NCBI RefSeq assembly: GCF_047495875.1
Contig: NC_092460.1
Coordinates: 1,302,001 to 1,366,000, forward strand
Direction of reading: 5' to 3'
DNA: 64,000 nucleotides
Source: Pithys albifrons albifrons
Lineage: Eukaryota > Chordata > Aves > Passeriformes > Thamnophilidae
Part shown: positions 34,945 through 47,488 of the stretch, one piece after another
Numbering within the stretch: the stretch's first letter is position 1
Layout: each line of letters opens with the position of its first letter
Notes under the pieces: model-generated
What the model saw: the letters and a program-made list of their open reading frames with translations, nothing else
What the model was told of the DNA's origin: nothing
Database searches by the model: none
Made by a program: the position numbers and the translations under genes

Positions 34945-35506
34945 ATTACCTCATGCCAGTTCCCCCCATCCTACAAAGAGGTGCTAAATAGAAACGACCA
35001 AAACTAGTGACTTAGAGGCTCTTTTTCCTTTGCCCCTGCCTGTGCTCTGCAGCTCTTCTCATCCCTGGAGAAGGGAATCTCTTGGAGCTGCCCTGCTCTG
35101 GGTCCTGGCCCTCTGTAGGGCCAGGGGCAGCTCTCGCTGCTCCATCACCCTGTGCTTTTCCTGTAAGGAGTAACTCGGTCAATTAATTTTGTTACAGAGC
35201 AGGACAGTCAAACTGCTATGCACTGATTAATTAACATTGCTGTGATGCTTCTCCTGTGCCAGCAAACCCATTCAGAATTAATTTGGGTACCTCGTTGTGT
35301 AGACACACCCCTAAAAGCATTCAGGGGTGACCTGGCACGTTGTTGGCACATCACTGCAAAGCGCCACTTATGGATTAAAACAACACCCAGAGAGGCCCAG
35401 TCAAAGACCTGGGTGATTCTTTGGGGGCACAGGGTACAGGGGAGAGGGATGGCTTTGCAGGGCAGCTCAAAAAGAGGTCCTGATCTCTGCTGTGTCACCA
35501 TGGACA
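34945..35506. other. Unique sequence
   Basis: No gene or repeat family was recognised between the 34 kb and 35.5 kb arrays. Confidence 0.5.
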
Positions 35507-35898
35507 GCACCCAGGGAAGGGCTGGAGCTGTGCCAGGGCAGGGACAGGGCACAGGGAAGGGCTGGAGCTGTGCCAGGGCAGGGCACAGGGAAGGGCTGGA
35601 GCCGTGCCAGGGCAGGGACAGGGCACAGGGAAGGGCTGGAGCCGTGCCAGGGCAGGGACAGGGCACAGGGAAGGGCTGGAGCCGTGCCAGGGCAGGGACA
35701 GGGCACAGGGAAGGGCTGGAGCCGTGCCAGGGCAGGGACAGGGCACAGGGAAGGGCTGGAGCCGTGCCAGGGCAGGGACAGGGCACAGGGAAGGGCTGGA
35801 GCCGTGCCAGGGCAGGGACAGGGCACAGGGAACGGCTGGAGCTGTGCCAGGGCAGGGACAGGGCACAGGGAACGGCTGGAGCTGTGCCAGGGCAGGAT
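35507..35898. repeat. 40-bp minisatellite, 10 copies, CR1-derived unit
   Basis: The unit is GGGCACAGGGAAGGGCTGGA, then GCCGTGCCAGGGCAGGGACA. The second unit is 34 bp because it lacks GGACAG. The first two and last two units have GCTGTGCC, and the centre six have GCCGTGCC. The last unit runs without a break into a CR1-like 3-prime region, and its CTGGAGCTGTGCCAGGGCAG matches the CR1 segment before the RK-FF block. The array is therefore an amplification of part of that element. Confidence 0.95.
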
Positions 35899-36107
35899 CA
35901 GGTGGGATCTCAGGAAAAGGCCCTGAGGGTGGTGGGCACTGACCAGGCTCCCCAGGGCAGTGGGCACAGCCCCAAGGCTGCCACAGCTCCAGGAGGGTTT
36001 GGAGAATGCTCTGGGGCACAGGGAGTGACTCCTGGGGATGGGCCTGGACAGGGCTGAGGGTTGGACTCGATGACCCTTGTGGGTCCCTCCCAGCTGATTC
36101 TGTGGTT
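35881..36107 (+). mobile_element. CR1-like LINE 3-prime fragment
   Basis: From GCTGTGCCAGGGCAGG through GTGGGATCTCAGGAAAAGGC, GGGCAGTGGGCACAGCCCC, CTCCAGGAGGGTTTGGAG and GGTTGGACTCGATGACCC to CCCAGCTGATTCTGTGG. This is a continuous sense 3-prime end. It matches the antisense piece at 7628-7738. Upstream it is replaced by the 40-bp array. Confidence 0.82.
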
Positions 36108-36178
36108 GGGTCAGAAGTGCAGCTTTGCCCCAGTACAAACCAGCAAAGTCAGCCCAGCCCTCTTTTGGCAGCTCTGGT

Positions 36179-36275
36179 AACACACACACTGCTCTACTTC
36201 AGCTTTTGAAGTGTGTGTGTGTATATATATGTACACATATATATACACATACATATATATATATATATATAAAGC
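36179..36275. repeat. CA/TG/TA microsatellite with inverted-repeat potential
   Basis: AACACACACACT at 36179-36190 is followed, after a short spacer, by AGTGTGTGTGTGTATATATA. After that come alternating TA/TACACA tracts to about 36272. The CA and TG runs can pair as a hairpin, and the alternating purine-pyrimidine tract is a classic Z-DNA or cruciform substrate. Confidence 0.95.
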
Positions 36276-39067
36276 AGGACTTGATATTGCTCCCCTGGTG
36301 CACCAGTGAGGCTCTGTCAGTGCTCCCTGAGGAACACAAGGCTCAACCTCCCCCAAACTCAAAGTTAGTGACCAGAACTCCTCCCAAGCCTCCCCCACCC
36401 AGAGCCTGATCCTGTTGCTCAGCACTGGGCACAGATTCCTGGGCATCCTCTGCCCTCTGGGCTGGGTCTGCAGGCACAGATGGGCACAGGAGCTGCTTTC
36501 CTGGCCATCCTTTGCAACACAAGGCCCATCAGATGTACACCCCTACGCACAGTGACAGCAGCCTGAGGCTGCAGGGCATGCTAGAAAAATAAAAATAAAT
36601 AAAAAACCCAAACAAAACATGCTGGGAAACCTTAACTGCCAGCCCTGATGCATTATGTTTGCCTACAACAGCCTTCAGCAAATTCTAAGCTTAATATTAA
36701 ATCAACTCTTTGTTATAATTCGATACATAATATTTAATTCACTGAGTAAATATCAGTGTTACCCTTTGGAAAACAATTGCTGTGTTGCACCAGCCCCGGT
36801 CTGCAAACCCTCCTTTGCCCTCCCAGCCCAGGAACCAGCTCCCCAAAGAGCACTGGGCAGGCTGGAAATCCAGCGTGTTTCCTTCCACAGCCTGAAAGGG
36901 TTTAGGCAGCACAGCATTTTTCTTTTTGAAGGATTTCGTCTCTCCTGACAAGTAAATAAATGTCTGACTTTCTGCTCCTTTTAGTGCCCTGAAGAAAAAG
37001 AAGAGAGAGAAGGCAGGGGGGGAAGAGCCTGCAACAGGTTGGCTGATTATTCTTTCCTCATTTTCTGAAACACAACAGGGACCCTTTATAAGCTAATCCA
37101 GCTCTAGAGCAGCTGCCGCCGCCTTCACTCGCCTGTTATTGGATCATTTGTCAGTCCTGGCACTTTGGCAAGTAATCAAGGAGGGAACAACTCCTGGAAG
37201 CAGGAGAAAATTATTGAATCTGGTTCTTCTTCCTCCTCCTGATTGTATTCAGATTTTAAACAAAACAGTGTTGGCAGAAACAAAATAACCTTTAGGATTT
37301 ATGAGAGACTCAGCCCTAAAATAAGATGGTTGTGGTTTAGGGGGTTTTGATTTTGCTTTTTTTGCCTCCTCCTTCCCCAGATAGATCACTTTCCATTAAA
37401 TGCTTTGAGCTAAACATGACAAATCTTAATCCCTACTCAGGTAAAGCTTCACTTTGCATAACTGGTAGCTCGGAGGGAAGAGAACATTACAGTGACTTGG
37501 GCTCAGCTGGGGAGCACCAGGCACAGCCTCGGCTGAGCAATTTATGGGGCATTGTCTGGACCCTGAAATTAAAACTGGAAACCCACATACCTGCCTGGTC
37601 TCACTCCAGCTCAGTCTGCTGATGGGAAATGGGAAGACACTTGCAGTGCAGATGCTGTTGTTGCCTGTCTGCTCCAGGGAATCCCATTCCATAAAAACCA
37701 GAGCCTGGGACACTTCAGAAGATCCCCCGAGGCACAGGAAGCCCCTGCAGTGCTGAGAGTTAAAGCGAGTCACAAACACATCAGAATTTCTACACCTGCA
37801 CTAGAGGGGGGAAAATAAACATCACAGTCTGTAGCACCAGTGCTCTAATTAGGTGCAAATTCATCAAGGGTCACTTAGCCAGCCCCTGGTGGTTGGAGCC
37901 AGAGTTCATTTCTCTTACAGAGTGCCCTAGAAAGGCAGGAGATGCTCAGACTTTAAAATGATCATGAGAGATAAGGAACTTGGTCCACAAGACCATAAAA
38001 AAACACCAAACAACAAGAATTCCAGTCCTCCTGGCTGGTGTCACCTCCCTGAGTCCCAACCCTGGTGTCCCCACCAACAATGGAAACAGGAGAAGCTGGA
38101 ACAGATTTTGAACATCTAATTATAGTACGGCAGGTCCTCAATGAAGGAGAGAAATCACCATCCCAAATGTGTGGAACTGACGAAGAAACAGCTGTTGAAG
38201 AGTTCTGAGGTTTAATTTGCTGCTGAATTATTGTGCACAGGCACCAGTCCTCAGCAGCAGCTCCCTCTTTAAGCCCATCCCTGGCAGTGAGAACAGAAAG
38301 GGAGGTTTTCAGGCTTTGAAATGATAACTTTAAATAAAAAAAGCAGCCATGTCTGTTATTCAGATAAAGCAGCTCATCTTTAGGATGAGAACACGAGGAA
38401 ATCACTGCCAAGAGCAGCCAGAAAGGGCTGCAGCTCCAAGCTGGAATCTGCTGGATTTGTTTCCCTTTGTTGGTTTGCAGATTCCCATGGAAATGATACA
38501 GGGCCTGGATTTGCCCTCCCAAACCTGCGGGATTAGATGGACACAGCACTTTAATGCAGGAAAGATCATTCAGGGTGTTAAAGTTCTGTCCTTCCCCAGA
38601 GCCCCAAACTGCCCTCCCGAGCAGCTCCTGGCTCCAGGAGGGAGCTGAACTGTTCCCACTGGGAAGGGAACACCACGGAGCAGGAGGAGGCAGGGCTGGC
38701 ACATGGGGATTGTCCCAGGAGGGGCTCTCTGAGGGAAGACAATGCCAATAAATCATTATCTTTCCTCAACTCGTCCCACACCTGAACTGCAAACCCTTCA
38801 GGTGGATTCTGAAAGCCCTGTATAATTAATTATATAATTAATGAGGCATTGAGCACAGGAGATGGTCACCATTGACAGGTGGATATTCCACTGAGTTTTG
38901 GCCATCTTTGGCTTGTGCACGTCTGAGATCACCACACTGGGAGAGTAAACAATGAACACATCTCACACACACCCCAAATTTTCCTCCATGCCTGGAATGT
39001 GGAGAGTTACAACTTTATGTACAAGAATAGAAAAAGCTGATTTTAAAGGCAGACCCTGCAGACTGGG
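36276..39067. other. Unique sequence, with a GC/CpG spot and TATA-like motif
   Basis: The segment 37082-37160 contains TTTATAAGC and CAGCTGCCGCCGCCTTC, which is unusual for the surrounding DNA. An 18-bp perfect palindrome, ATTAATTATATAATTAAT, lies at 38825-38842. A 264-codon minus-strand frame (37962-38756) is the longest non-repeat frame in the window but has no domain or protein-like composition. No named gene is supported. Confidence 0.4.
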
Positions 39068-39190
39068 ATGCCCCAAAACGTGGCTGTGGCCTTTGAGGAC
39101 ATGGATTAGTGGTGGACATGGTGGTGGTGGTGGTTTGATGGTCAGACTTGATGAGCTTAGAGGTCTTTTCCAACCTTAATGATTCTATAA
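39068..39190 (+). mobile_element. CR1-like 3-prime tail with GTG expansion
   Basis: GGACATGGATTAGTGGTGG, a (GGT)4 run, TTGATGGTCAGACTTGATG, AGCTTAGAGGTCTTTTCC and AACCTTAATGATTCTATAAT form a sense tail with a locally expanded trinucleotide. Confidence 0.82.
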
Positions 39191-42100
39191 TTCCAACACT
39201 TCCTTGCACACCTACATGGGAAAGGCATTGATGGCCCTCCAGGCAGCAGCCCAGGCATTAATGGAGTGAGCAGCAAGGGAAGGAGAGGGGACCCATCATG
39301 TCCTTTACTGCACCATTCCTTCCTCAGGGACATGATTTAGCTCCAAACACTTGTTGTGGCTACAGGTTCTACTGCTGGACTCTGCTTTTGCATTTTTGCC
39401 TTTTAGTATTCTCGTGCATGGCAATGATTCCACCTTTGCCACTAATTAAAAAACTTCTTTGTCCAATAGTCCATTGAAAAAATTAAATAATAGGCCTGGC
39501 TTAAAATATTTCTGAGCAGCACATACAAAGTGTATAAAACCAGCAACAGTTGAGTTCGACCACAGTTCTGTACAAACAGATGGTTCATGGCTTTCTAGTC
39601 ATTAAAAACTACCAGCTGAGAGGCTCAGGCAAGGCCCCCATAGCTGTGCAGGGCCAGCCCAGAGCCAATTACACACCCAGATCCCAGACACTGTCAGGAA
39701 ATGATGCTGCCCAGCTTGGCACCTGAGCCTGCCAAGCACTCTCTGCATGAGCAGGGACCAAGAATGTCAAGGTCACCACTGGTCCATGTGGAAGTGCAAA
39801 TGGAGCTGGATCATTGCTGCCAGAAATATGAGCATGTTCTGACAGTTTAGTAATAGAATTGTGTGGGGATGATGACACTATTTCTTGTTTTCCCAGGGTA
39901 GGGAGGAAAGTGTGGTCGAGGAGGTGGAGCTACTGCAGCCAGGCAAAAACTGCCACTTCTCTGTCCCTTACCTAAACCTTCCAAAGAGCACCTTATAATC
40001 CCCTGTCTCAGTAGAATTTCAATTTCTTACTTATTTTAGTTTGACAAGAATAGGAACAAACCCAGCCCAGATATCCCATCCAAATAATTTTCGTAGCCAG
40101 ACAAGAGAGAAGAAACATTGACTGAATCTCTCTGACAAGTCTGAGGATCCACAATAAACAAACTGTCAAAACATGAGCAAGGCGCCAGCTGGGAGGGATT
40201 TGGGTTCCTCCAATCCCTCTTGGTGGAACTCCCACAGAAAACCTGCAGAACAAGCCCCACATCCTCACCCTCTCTTCCAGCAGGGCACTGCCACCTCCAG
40301 CCCAAAGGGCACCACACTCAGTGACATGAATCAGGAGGGTCCTCAGTGCCCTCAGGGTGAGGGACCTGCCCCCACCACCACCCGCCCTGCAGGTCAGAGC
40401 AGAGCTGGGCCAAGGTGTGCAGCTCCACCTCCATTCCCTCTTTCCCTCTGGAAGCTGCACATGGCTTGTGCTTGAGCAAATACAAAATAAGAATTAGTTT
40501 CAATGCAGCAAAATGCTCTTCTCTGGAGCGAGGGGGGCCCGGGGGCCTCTGGCCAGACTGTGGGGAGCCAAAGGCGCCTCCTGCAACTAAGCTGCAAATC
40601 AGTCGTGGCAATTGCAAGAAAACATTTTTAATTTTAAGTGGTGGGAAGGGGAAAAGAACGACAATTTCCAGCACCTCAGTAAAAACAACCCTCTGTTCTA
40701 ATTAAATTAATCTGAACATGAAGTGCCAGAATGACAAAAAGGACTCCTGGCTCTTTCCTGCCCAGCCTGGTGGGTGAAGAGCAACGAGATCTTGAGACCT
40801 TCTCAGGTTTGAGAAGACAGAAAAACTCAGCAAACAGTTACCCAACACCAGCAGAGACTTCTACATCTTAATGCCAAGGCCACCAACATCACACTCCTCC
40901 ACCTCTCCCAGCGAGAAATGACAACAAATACTGTCCCTCAAACTTTTAATAGAGCAGGACAAGAAAGTGGACTTTGCTGTCCTTGTATCGCTCCCTTGCT
41001 GAGTGCTGACAAGTGCCTGAGGGAAAGATCTGGACTCCTCTGTTCTTCCCTCTTCTTTTATCCTTGCTTTTTCTTTCTTTTATTTATTTTTGTACTGCCT
41101 TTTTTCTGCCTTTGTGCCAGGCAAAAGCTGCTCCTGCTGAGGCCAAACCTTCTGCAGTGCCCTGACCACCCAGGGCTGGCACTGAGAGCAGAGGGGAGCC
41201 CAGCTCAGCCCTGCAGGGCACGGGCACCCCGGGGGGCTCAGAGCCATCAGTGTGAGCAGAGAGCAGCACTGCTGGTCCCTCTTTATTTGGCATCTTTTCT
41301 CTGTGCTTGTTTAGCAACAAGAGCCACCCCCAGTCCAGGTAATTTCCCCTCTTCACAAAGAGAATGAGAGCTCTGATTATTCTCAGTGTTCCACAGATGC
41401 AATTCTGGTTATAAATTCTGCAGACAAGGAGAGGTGAGGAATAAGAATGTTGCTAAAACACTTTCCTAACAGTCTACAAGAATTTTCCCTCTGTTCTATT
41501 GTTCTTCCATTTCTTTATATGGCCTTTACATGCATTTCCCAGCACAGCTGGTGCAGCCACTCCCATCCCCAGCCCCCAGAAAGCAGCACAGCCCTTGCCT
41601 GGAATGGAAATGCTGTTCATCAGTTCTTCAGTGCTCCTCTATTAATCGTGGTTCCTGTGGCACCTTCTGGGAAAACTCATGGAAAGAAGAGCCCACAGCT
41701 TTGAGAAGACACTTCCTGGCAGACTGGCAGTCTGGGCAACTGGAGGAACCCACAAGTATTTTATACTCACTCCAATTTGCTTTACCTTGTTTTGCTCCAT
41801 CTGATAAATCTGCTTTCAGGAGAGGCAGAAACTTCCTCAAGGTCTGGCAAGATCCATTTGCACATTGGTAAATGATTTAAATGTTTCAAGCCTTTACTAG
41901 AACTGTGCTCAGCTGGGCCCCAAGCAGGATGTTTGGTCACCTGGGGCTGGTTCCAGCTGTGCTGCTGCAGAACCTGGTCCTGTCCCTCCACCTGTGGGTG
42001 ATGCTTTGAGAGGTACTGATTGCAGAGGAACAAACATCCTCCCCCAGTGCAGCCAAACCACCCTCAAACCCCTAATGGGAAAGTTGAGGAGGGAGATAAA

Positions 42101-45100
42101 TTGTTGGGTTTCTTTTACGGGAGTTTAACTCCAATGGGGGAAAAAAAAAAAGAAACAACAATAATATCATCACAATTTAAATGGGTTAAAACAGAAGTGT
42201 GGGATAATAGAAAACCTTCACCAGGTTTGGTGCCAAAGCAGTAAAAGGTGCAAACAACTTTAAACCAATAAAGTTACGCCATAACTTGAGTTCTCTTCTA
42301 TGCCCTGGCTTAAAAAAAAACCCCAATAAACAAAAAAACCCCCAATTTTTTTTGGTGTATGAAGAAAATTAGCCTCAATTTTTTAATAAACATAAAAGTA
42401 ACCTGTATCTTGAAACTCTAATTCCAGTTGCAGCTCCAGCACAGTAACCATAGAAATAATCCAATCCCTTCCTACTACAAGGCTGTTTGTCCTTGATCGT
42501 TACTTTTCTTAATTGAAGTACTTGAGACACTTGGAAGCAAATTGCTTTGCAGCACAATATATTGCATAAAAGTTGCTTCATTTTGTAACCTGCTGGTACA
42601 CCATGTCCTACATTTTCACAGTTTGCTGGGGAGCTCCTTAAAGGCATCTTTAATTTTTAACAACTCCCTGGAAAAGGGAAATGGCAGGAAAGGCAGGTCA
42701 TCATTTTGGGCTTCCCATTCTGACGGAGCTCTTTGAACTGAGGGGCTGTGATTGCGTAGAAAGAATCTCTGGGACTTGAGTTCTTATCTAATGAGCTTTT
42801 CAAAGTTGAATTCCAGGAGGGTAATGGGTTGTTTTAACATTTCCCTAATTATAGGAACTCATGGCATCTGGAGCTTCCCCTCACCCAGGGTGCCCAGCAC
42901 AGGGTACGTGTTCCAAGAGCAGAACTGCCCTTCCTGCAGCCCAGGATTTGGGTCACCCCATCCCCAGGGGGTTGATTTACTCCTGAACCCACATTAGAGA
43001 AACTCCTGCAGGTGCTTTCACTTGCATAACCTTGAACTCCATAACCATGGAGTCCCCAAAGCCATGGCTAATGCCCCAGGTCCATCCTGGGCATGCAGTG
43101 GGAATGCCCACAAGGGTTTCCCTGCCCTGTGAATTCCACTGGCACAGCAAACCTGGCTGAGGTTCCTGCCTGCCCCAATACCCAACCAGAGCTAAGGGGA
43201 GGTGTGGGAAGTGCATTAAAACCCCCAGAAGGGGTGATTAAGAGAAGAACCTGGTGAAGATGGTGAAAGATGGGCAGTGTGGAAGCTCCATCTGTGTCAG
43301 GGCTGGGTGGGATCCTCAGGTGCATGTTGTGTTTACAGCCTTATTATATCCCATTAATTTTAATACTCAGAGACTGCATTCAGGGGAGGCACATGCACTG
43401 TCACATTTCTAGCCCAAAATCTTGCTAATTTGCTGGCACAGATCAAGCCTTTCTCCAGGATTCCCTCCTCCTCCCTGCCCTGTGTGTGACAGGTCCCTCC
43501 AAACCAGCGCGTGTGGTGCCAATGGGCACAGGTCACTCAGCAGTAACCAGGGCATGACATGCTGAGTTATTCCCTTCTGGGCTGGGTGGGCTGGGCCAAC
43601 ACTCCTGCAGCAGCTTGGAATGGCCAATCCCCTGCCCTGGACCCACAGCCCCTCTCCTGGCTCTTCTGGCACAACCAATTCCTGGCTGATCCCCTGGCAC
43701 AGGAGGCGTTTGCTGGAGGCAGCAGGTGACCTCCCAAGCCCCATTAACAGAGCAGGGGATGTCCCAGGCTCAGTCCATCACTCACTCTAATTGCTGCCAT
43801 CTCAGGGGGAGGCTTCCATTCCATTCTGAGGAGCCCAGTGTGCCATGGCATGTCCCCTGGGGCAGTGCCACGATCCAGCAGAGCTTCTCAAACTGCCCTG
43901 AAGACCTGCCACCCTAAGTGGCCCTCAGAGGCCCATCTGCCAACTTCCCAGCTCATTTCTTTGGCACCTGATGAGAGGTTTGGAGAAATGCTGGCAGCCC
44001 TGTGGAAGCTGCGAGCCCCAGAGCAGCTCAAGAGGATTCTCAGCCATTAATCCCTTCACATGCCCTGGGAGAAACACCACGACTGGCAAAATCCTTGGGT
44101 GTGCTCTGGGCACTGATTCCATGTGCACGTCCCAGCCCAAACCCTGGGGCTCAGGCAAGGCCACTCCTCTCTGTCTGGCACACCTCCAGCTCTGCCCTGG
44201 GTGCCCCCTTCCACCACTCCCCAACACCCCCATGGCTCCCACAGCATTCCCAGCTCTGGGTACTGCTCAATTCTGCCTTTAGAGAGATTTGGGTTTCAAA
44301 CACACACAGGATCCATCACCAGTGAAATCCCATTTCACAGCACAAAAACCCCTCTGAGGAATAAATTTCCTGTCAGAGGGTGCTTTCCATGATTGCCATC
44401 AGGGTACAGAGTGGGATCCTTCTGCCTGAATTTAGGATTCTGATGCTGTGGCAAGGGAGGAATGTTACATCACAGAGCACAGCCAAGCTCTCCCCCTTGG
44501 TGATGGATGTGCAGCATAACCTGAGCTGACAAACAGCTGAAAAGTGTTAGCTGGTTCCTAACACATCCCCAAACCCAATGCCCAATGAATGATGGGCCTG
44601 GGGAAACCTGAGAGCTGCCAGATGGGAAATGGAACTTGGAGGAAAAATATTAGAGCTCTTCCCACGTAAGACACACCTTGAAAGCCTCAGAAAGCCCCTC
44701 AACCTCTTCATCTGCAGTTCCCATGTCTGAAATGGAGACATTGGATTTGTTAGTTTGGACATGTTGACCTTCCATCAGCATAAAATGGGCTTAACACCTT
44801 CAGTCCATCAGGAGGAACTCACGAGGCCATCTGTGGAAAGAACATGTTGCTTTCAGTGGGGAATATTATGCAGAAATCCATAACAAAAGTGGCATTTTCT
44901 GCATTCTCCCTGTAGAGCAGATGAAAGTCCCCTGACCACACAGGAACAGAGCTGCAAGTCCTGTTTGTGTCAGCCTTTCCCTGCTCTACCTGACAGAACT
45001 GAAATCTCTTTATTCCCTTCTCTTCTTCCTCTGATTAAAGCAAAATGTTAAAAGACTTCTTAATGTGCACCACCAAATTCACAAATGGGAGCAACAAATA

Positions 45101-45860
45101 GATACAGTTTTTTGTACACGTTGAAATCCTTGAAATATTTAAGATAATTCGAATACAGAGAGGTTAAAACCCAACATTAACAACATTTCCATACATTTAA
45201 AAGCAATGAAGGGAGTTTGATATCAAAGTCACCACTTCCACTAGAAGAATCTTCAGCTGTTGAATGGGAAATGTCTCAGCAAGGCTTGTTTGAATATCCA
45301 AAGTGATCTGCAGAAGATCCCACTATCACTAGAGAGGATACAGGAATCAGTGGATAATACAAAGTAATTACAGGGATTATCCCACCCCTGGGACAAAAAA
45401 AGTGAATTTTGAGCACTCTTTAATCTCACTGGGACAGGATGAACTTGATGATAATGGTATTTGTTCAAAAGAATTACTTATACTAATTAAGAGATGAAGG
45501 TGGCAGTTCACAATCTACTCCTGACTGTCATTTCAGATGTCACATCAATCCATTCCACTGAGAAAATAACAATCCAAGTGCTCTCTCTCAGTCCCAGCAA
45601 ACCAATTTGTGCTCCACAATCCCTTTCCCACGGCTGATGGTTGGGGTTTCCTTTCAGACACTGCTGAACATCCAGATGTTCTGAGGAGAGGTTTGGGAGC
45701 TGGGAGATGCCCACAGGGAGGACACCCAGCACACCAGGCTGCCCACAGGGCTGGGGGTCCTGGAGATGTTCAGCATCTGAAGGGCTCAGGCCCTAAGAAA
45801 TAATGAGTGGAAGAGAAAGGATCCTGCTGGAGCAGATGAGGGGATGGGGGCAGAGTAATG
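39191..45860. other. Long unique block, no gene recognised
   Basis: About 6.7 kb of unique DNA without recognisable transposons. There is a GC-rich spot at 40517-40580 (GAGCGAGGGGGGCCCGGG, then CAAAGGCGCCTCC) and A-runs at 42141-42151 and 42310-42350. Frames are short and unsupported. It may be intronic or intergenic. Confidence 0.45.
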
Positions 45861-46638
45861 CCCCAGGAAAGCAACAGGAATGAGCCCCAGGAAAGCAACA
45901 GGAATGAGCCCCAGGAAAGCAACAGGAATGAGCCCCAGGAAAGCAACAGGAATGAACCCCAAGAAAGCAACAGGAATGAGCCCCAGGAAAGCAACAGGAA
46001 TGAGCCCCAAGAAAGCAACAGGAATGAGCCCCAGGAAAGCAACAGGAATGAGCCCCAAGAAAGCAACAGGAATGAACCCCAGGAAAGCAACAGGAATGAG
46101 CCCCAGGAAAGCAACAGGAATGAGCCCCAGGAAAGCAACAGGAATGAGCCCCAGGAAAGCAACAGGAATGAGCCCCAGGAAAGCAACAGGAATGAGCCCC
46201 AAGAAAGCAACAGGAATGAGCCCCAGGAAAGCAACAGGAATGAGCCCCAGGAAAGCAACAGGAATGAGCCCCAGGAAAGCAACAGGAATGAGCCCCAGGA
46301 AAGCAACAGGAATGAGCCCCAGGAAAGCAACAGGAATGAGCCCCAGGAAAGCAACAGGAATGAGCCCCAAGAAAACAACAGGAATGAGCCCCAGGAAAGC
46401 AACAGGAATGAGCCCCAAGAAAGCAACAGGAATGAACCCCAAGAAAGCAACAGGAATGAGCCCCAGGAAAGCAACAGGAATGAGCCCCAAGAAAGCAACA
46501 GGAATGAGCCCCAAGAAAGCAACAGGAATGAGCCCCAGGAAAGCAACAGGAATGAGCCCCAAGAAAGCAACAGGAATGAGCCCCAGGAAAGCAACAGGAA
46601 TGAGCCCCAAGAAAGCAACAGGAATGAGCCCCAGGAAA
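45861..46638. repeat. 24-bp minisatellite, about 32 copies
   Basis: The unit core is CAGGAAAGCAACAGG, then AATGAGCCC. Variable sites are CAG/CAA and GAG/GAA, with one AGC-to-AAC. All five usable frames stay open because 24 is divisible by three. In the plus frame from 45858 it reads PQESNRNE repeated, and almost every variant is synonymous there. The frame opens with ATG just inside the array and ends four codons after it. No flanking exon signals were identified. Confidence 0.97.
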
Positions 46639-47361
46639 GCTCTCACTACTATTAAACAAGGCTCAAGGAGACAACAGAAAGTAAGAACTACTTAAAGAGG
46701 TCAAACAATTACACTCTGTTCCCCAAGAGCTAATGAAAATCCTGGATAATCTATGACAAGCTTTGGAATTCCAATCATCCCCAGCAGAGATTGAGGAAGG
46801 TTTTTTTTGCTGAGGGAAAAGTGTTGCCTGAAGTTTTGGTTGCTTATGTATAAAAAGAATTCCTGCACCTGGAAGGAAGTGCTGCAGCCCCAGGAGAGAG
46901 CTCAGAGACATGAACAAGTCTGGTGGAACATCGATCCTGACTTTGTCAAAAATCAGACAGACTAAAGCCTCAGAGCTGTCAAGAGGAAAACAGGCTCTTC
47001 CTGTGGCTCTTGCCTGGCAGTGCCAAGGGGCCAGGCTGGACCAGAGGCATCAGAATTGTTCTGACCAAGTGCATCAGTTTTATCACCCCTGACATGTCAA
47101 ACACTGCAGCTCCCAAAGGTCTCTTTTCTGGCAGCTGTTAAGACAAAACAAACAAACTGAATAAAAGCCCACAAAGAAAGCAGCAGCTGCTTGAGTTGTT
47201 ACCAAGCCATTTCCCCTTCCTTTGCTCAAATCCACGATTCTGACAGTTCTCCACACACCAGCTTTCCTCTCCTGAGCCTCCATTAGAAGCACCAACAGGG
47301 GATTTTGCTCATTTTCTGTCCCAATTAAATCTATCACATTTCCACAGCTCTTTTCTTTGTG
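46639..47361. other. Unique sequence
   Basis: No gene or repeat family was recognised. A T8 run lies near 46801. Confidence 0.5.
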
Positions 47362-47488
47362 TCCCAGGCCAGGCTGGACAGGGCTTGGAGCACCCTGGGC
47401 TGGTGGGAGGTGTCCCTGCCCATGGCTGGGGGTGGGATGGAAAGAGCTCTGAGGTCCTTCCAACCCAACCCATCCTGGAATTCCAGGA
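47362..47488 (+). mobile_element. CR1 LINE 3-prime fragment
   Basis: GTGTCCCAGGCCAGGCTGG, ACAGGGCTTGGAGCACCC, GGTGGGAGGTGTCCCTGCC, TCTGAGGTCCTTCCAACCC and CCAGGATTCTATTT form a sense CR1 tail with an intact terminal motif. Confidence 0.9.

Noticed and set aside
37962..38756. 264-codon minus-strand frame, longest non-repeat frame
   Set aside because: Ser/Cys/Pro-rich, with no recognisable domain. Smaller open frames overlap on the opposite strand. A frame of this length is uncommon but possible by chance in 128 kb of strand.
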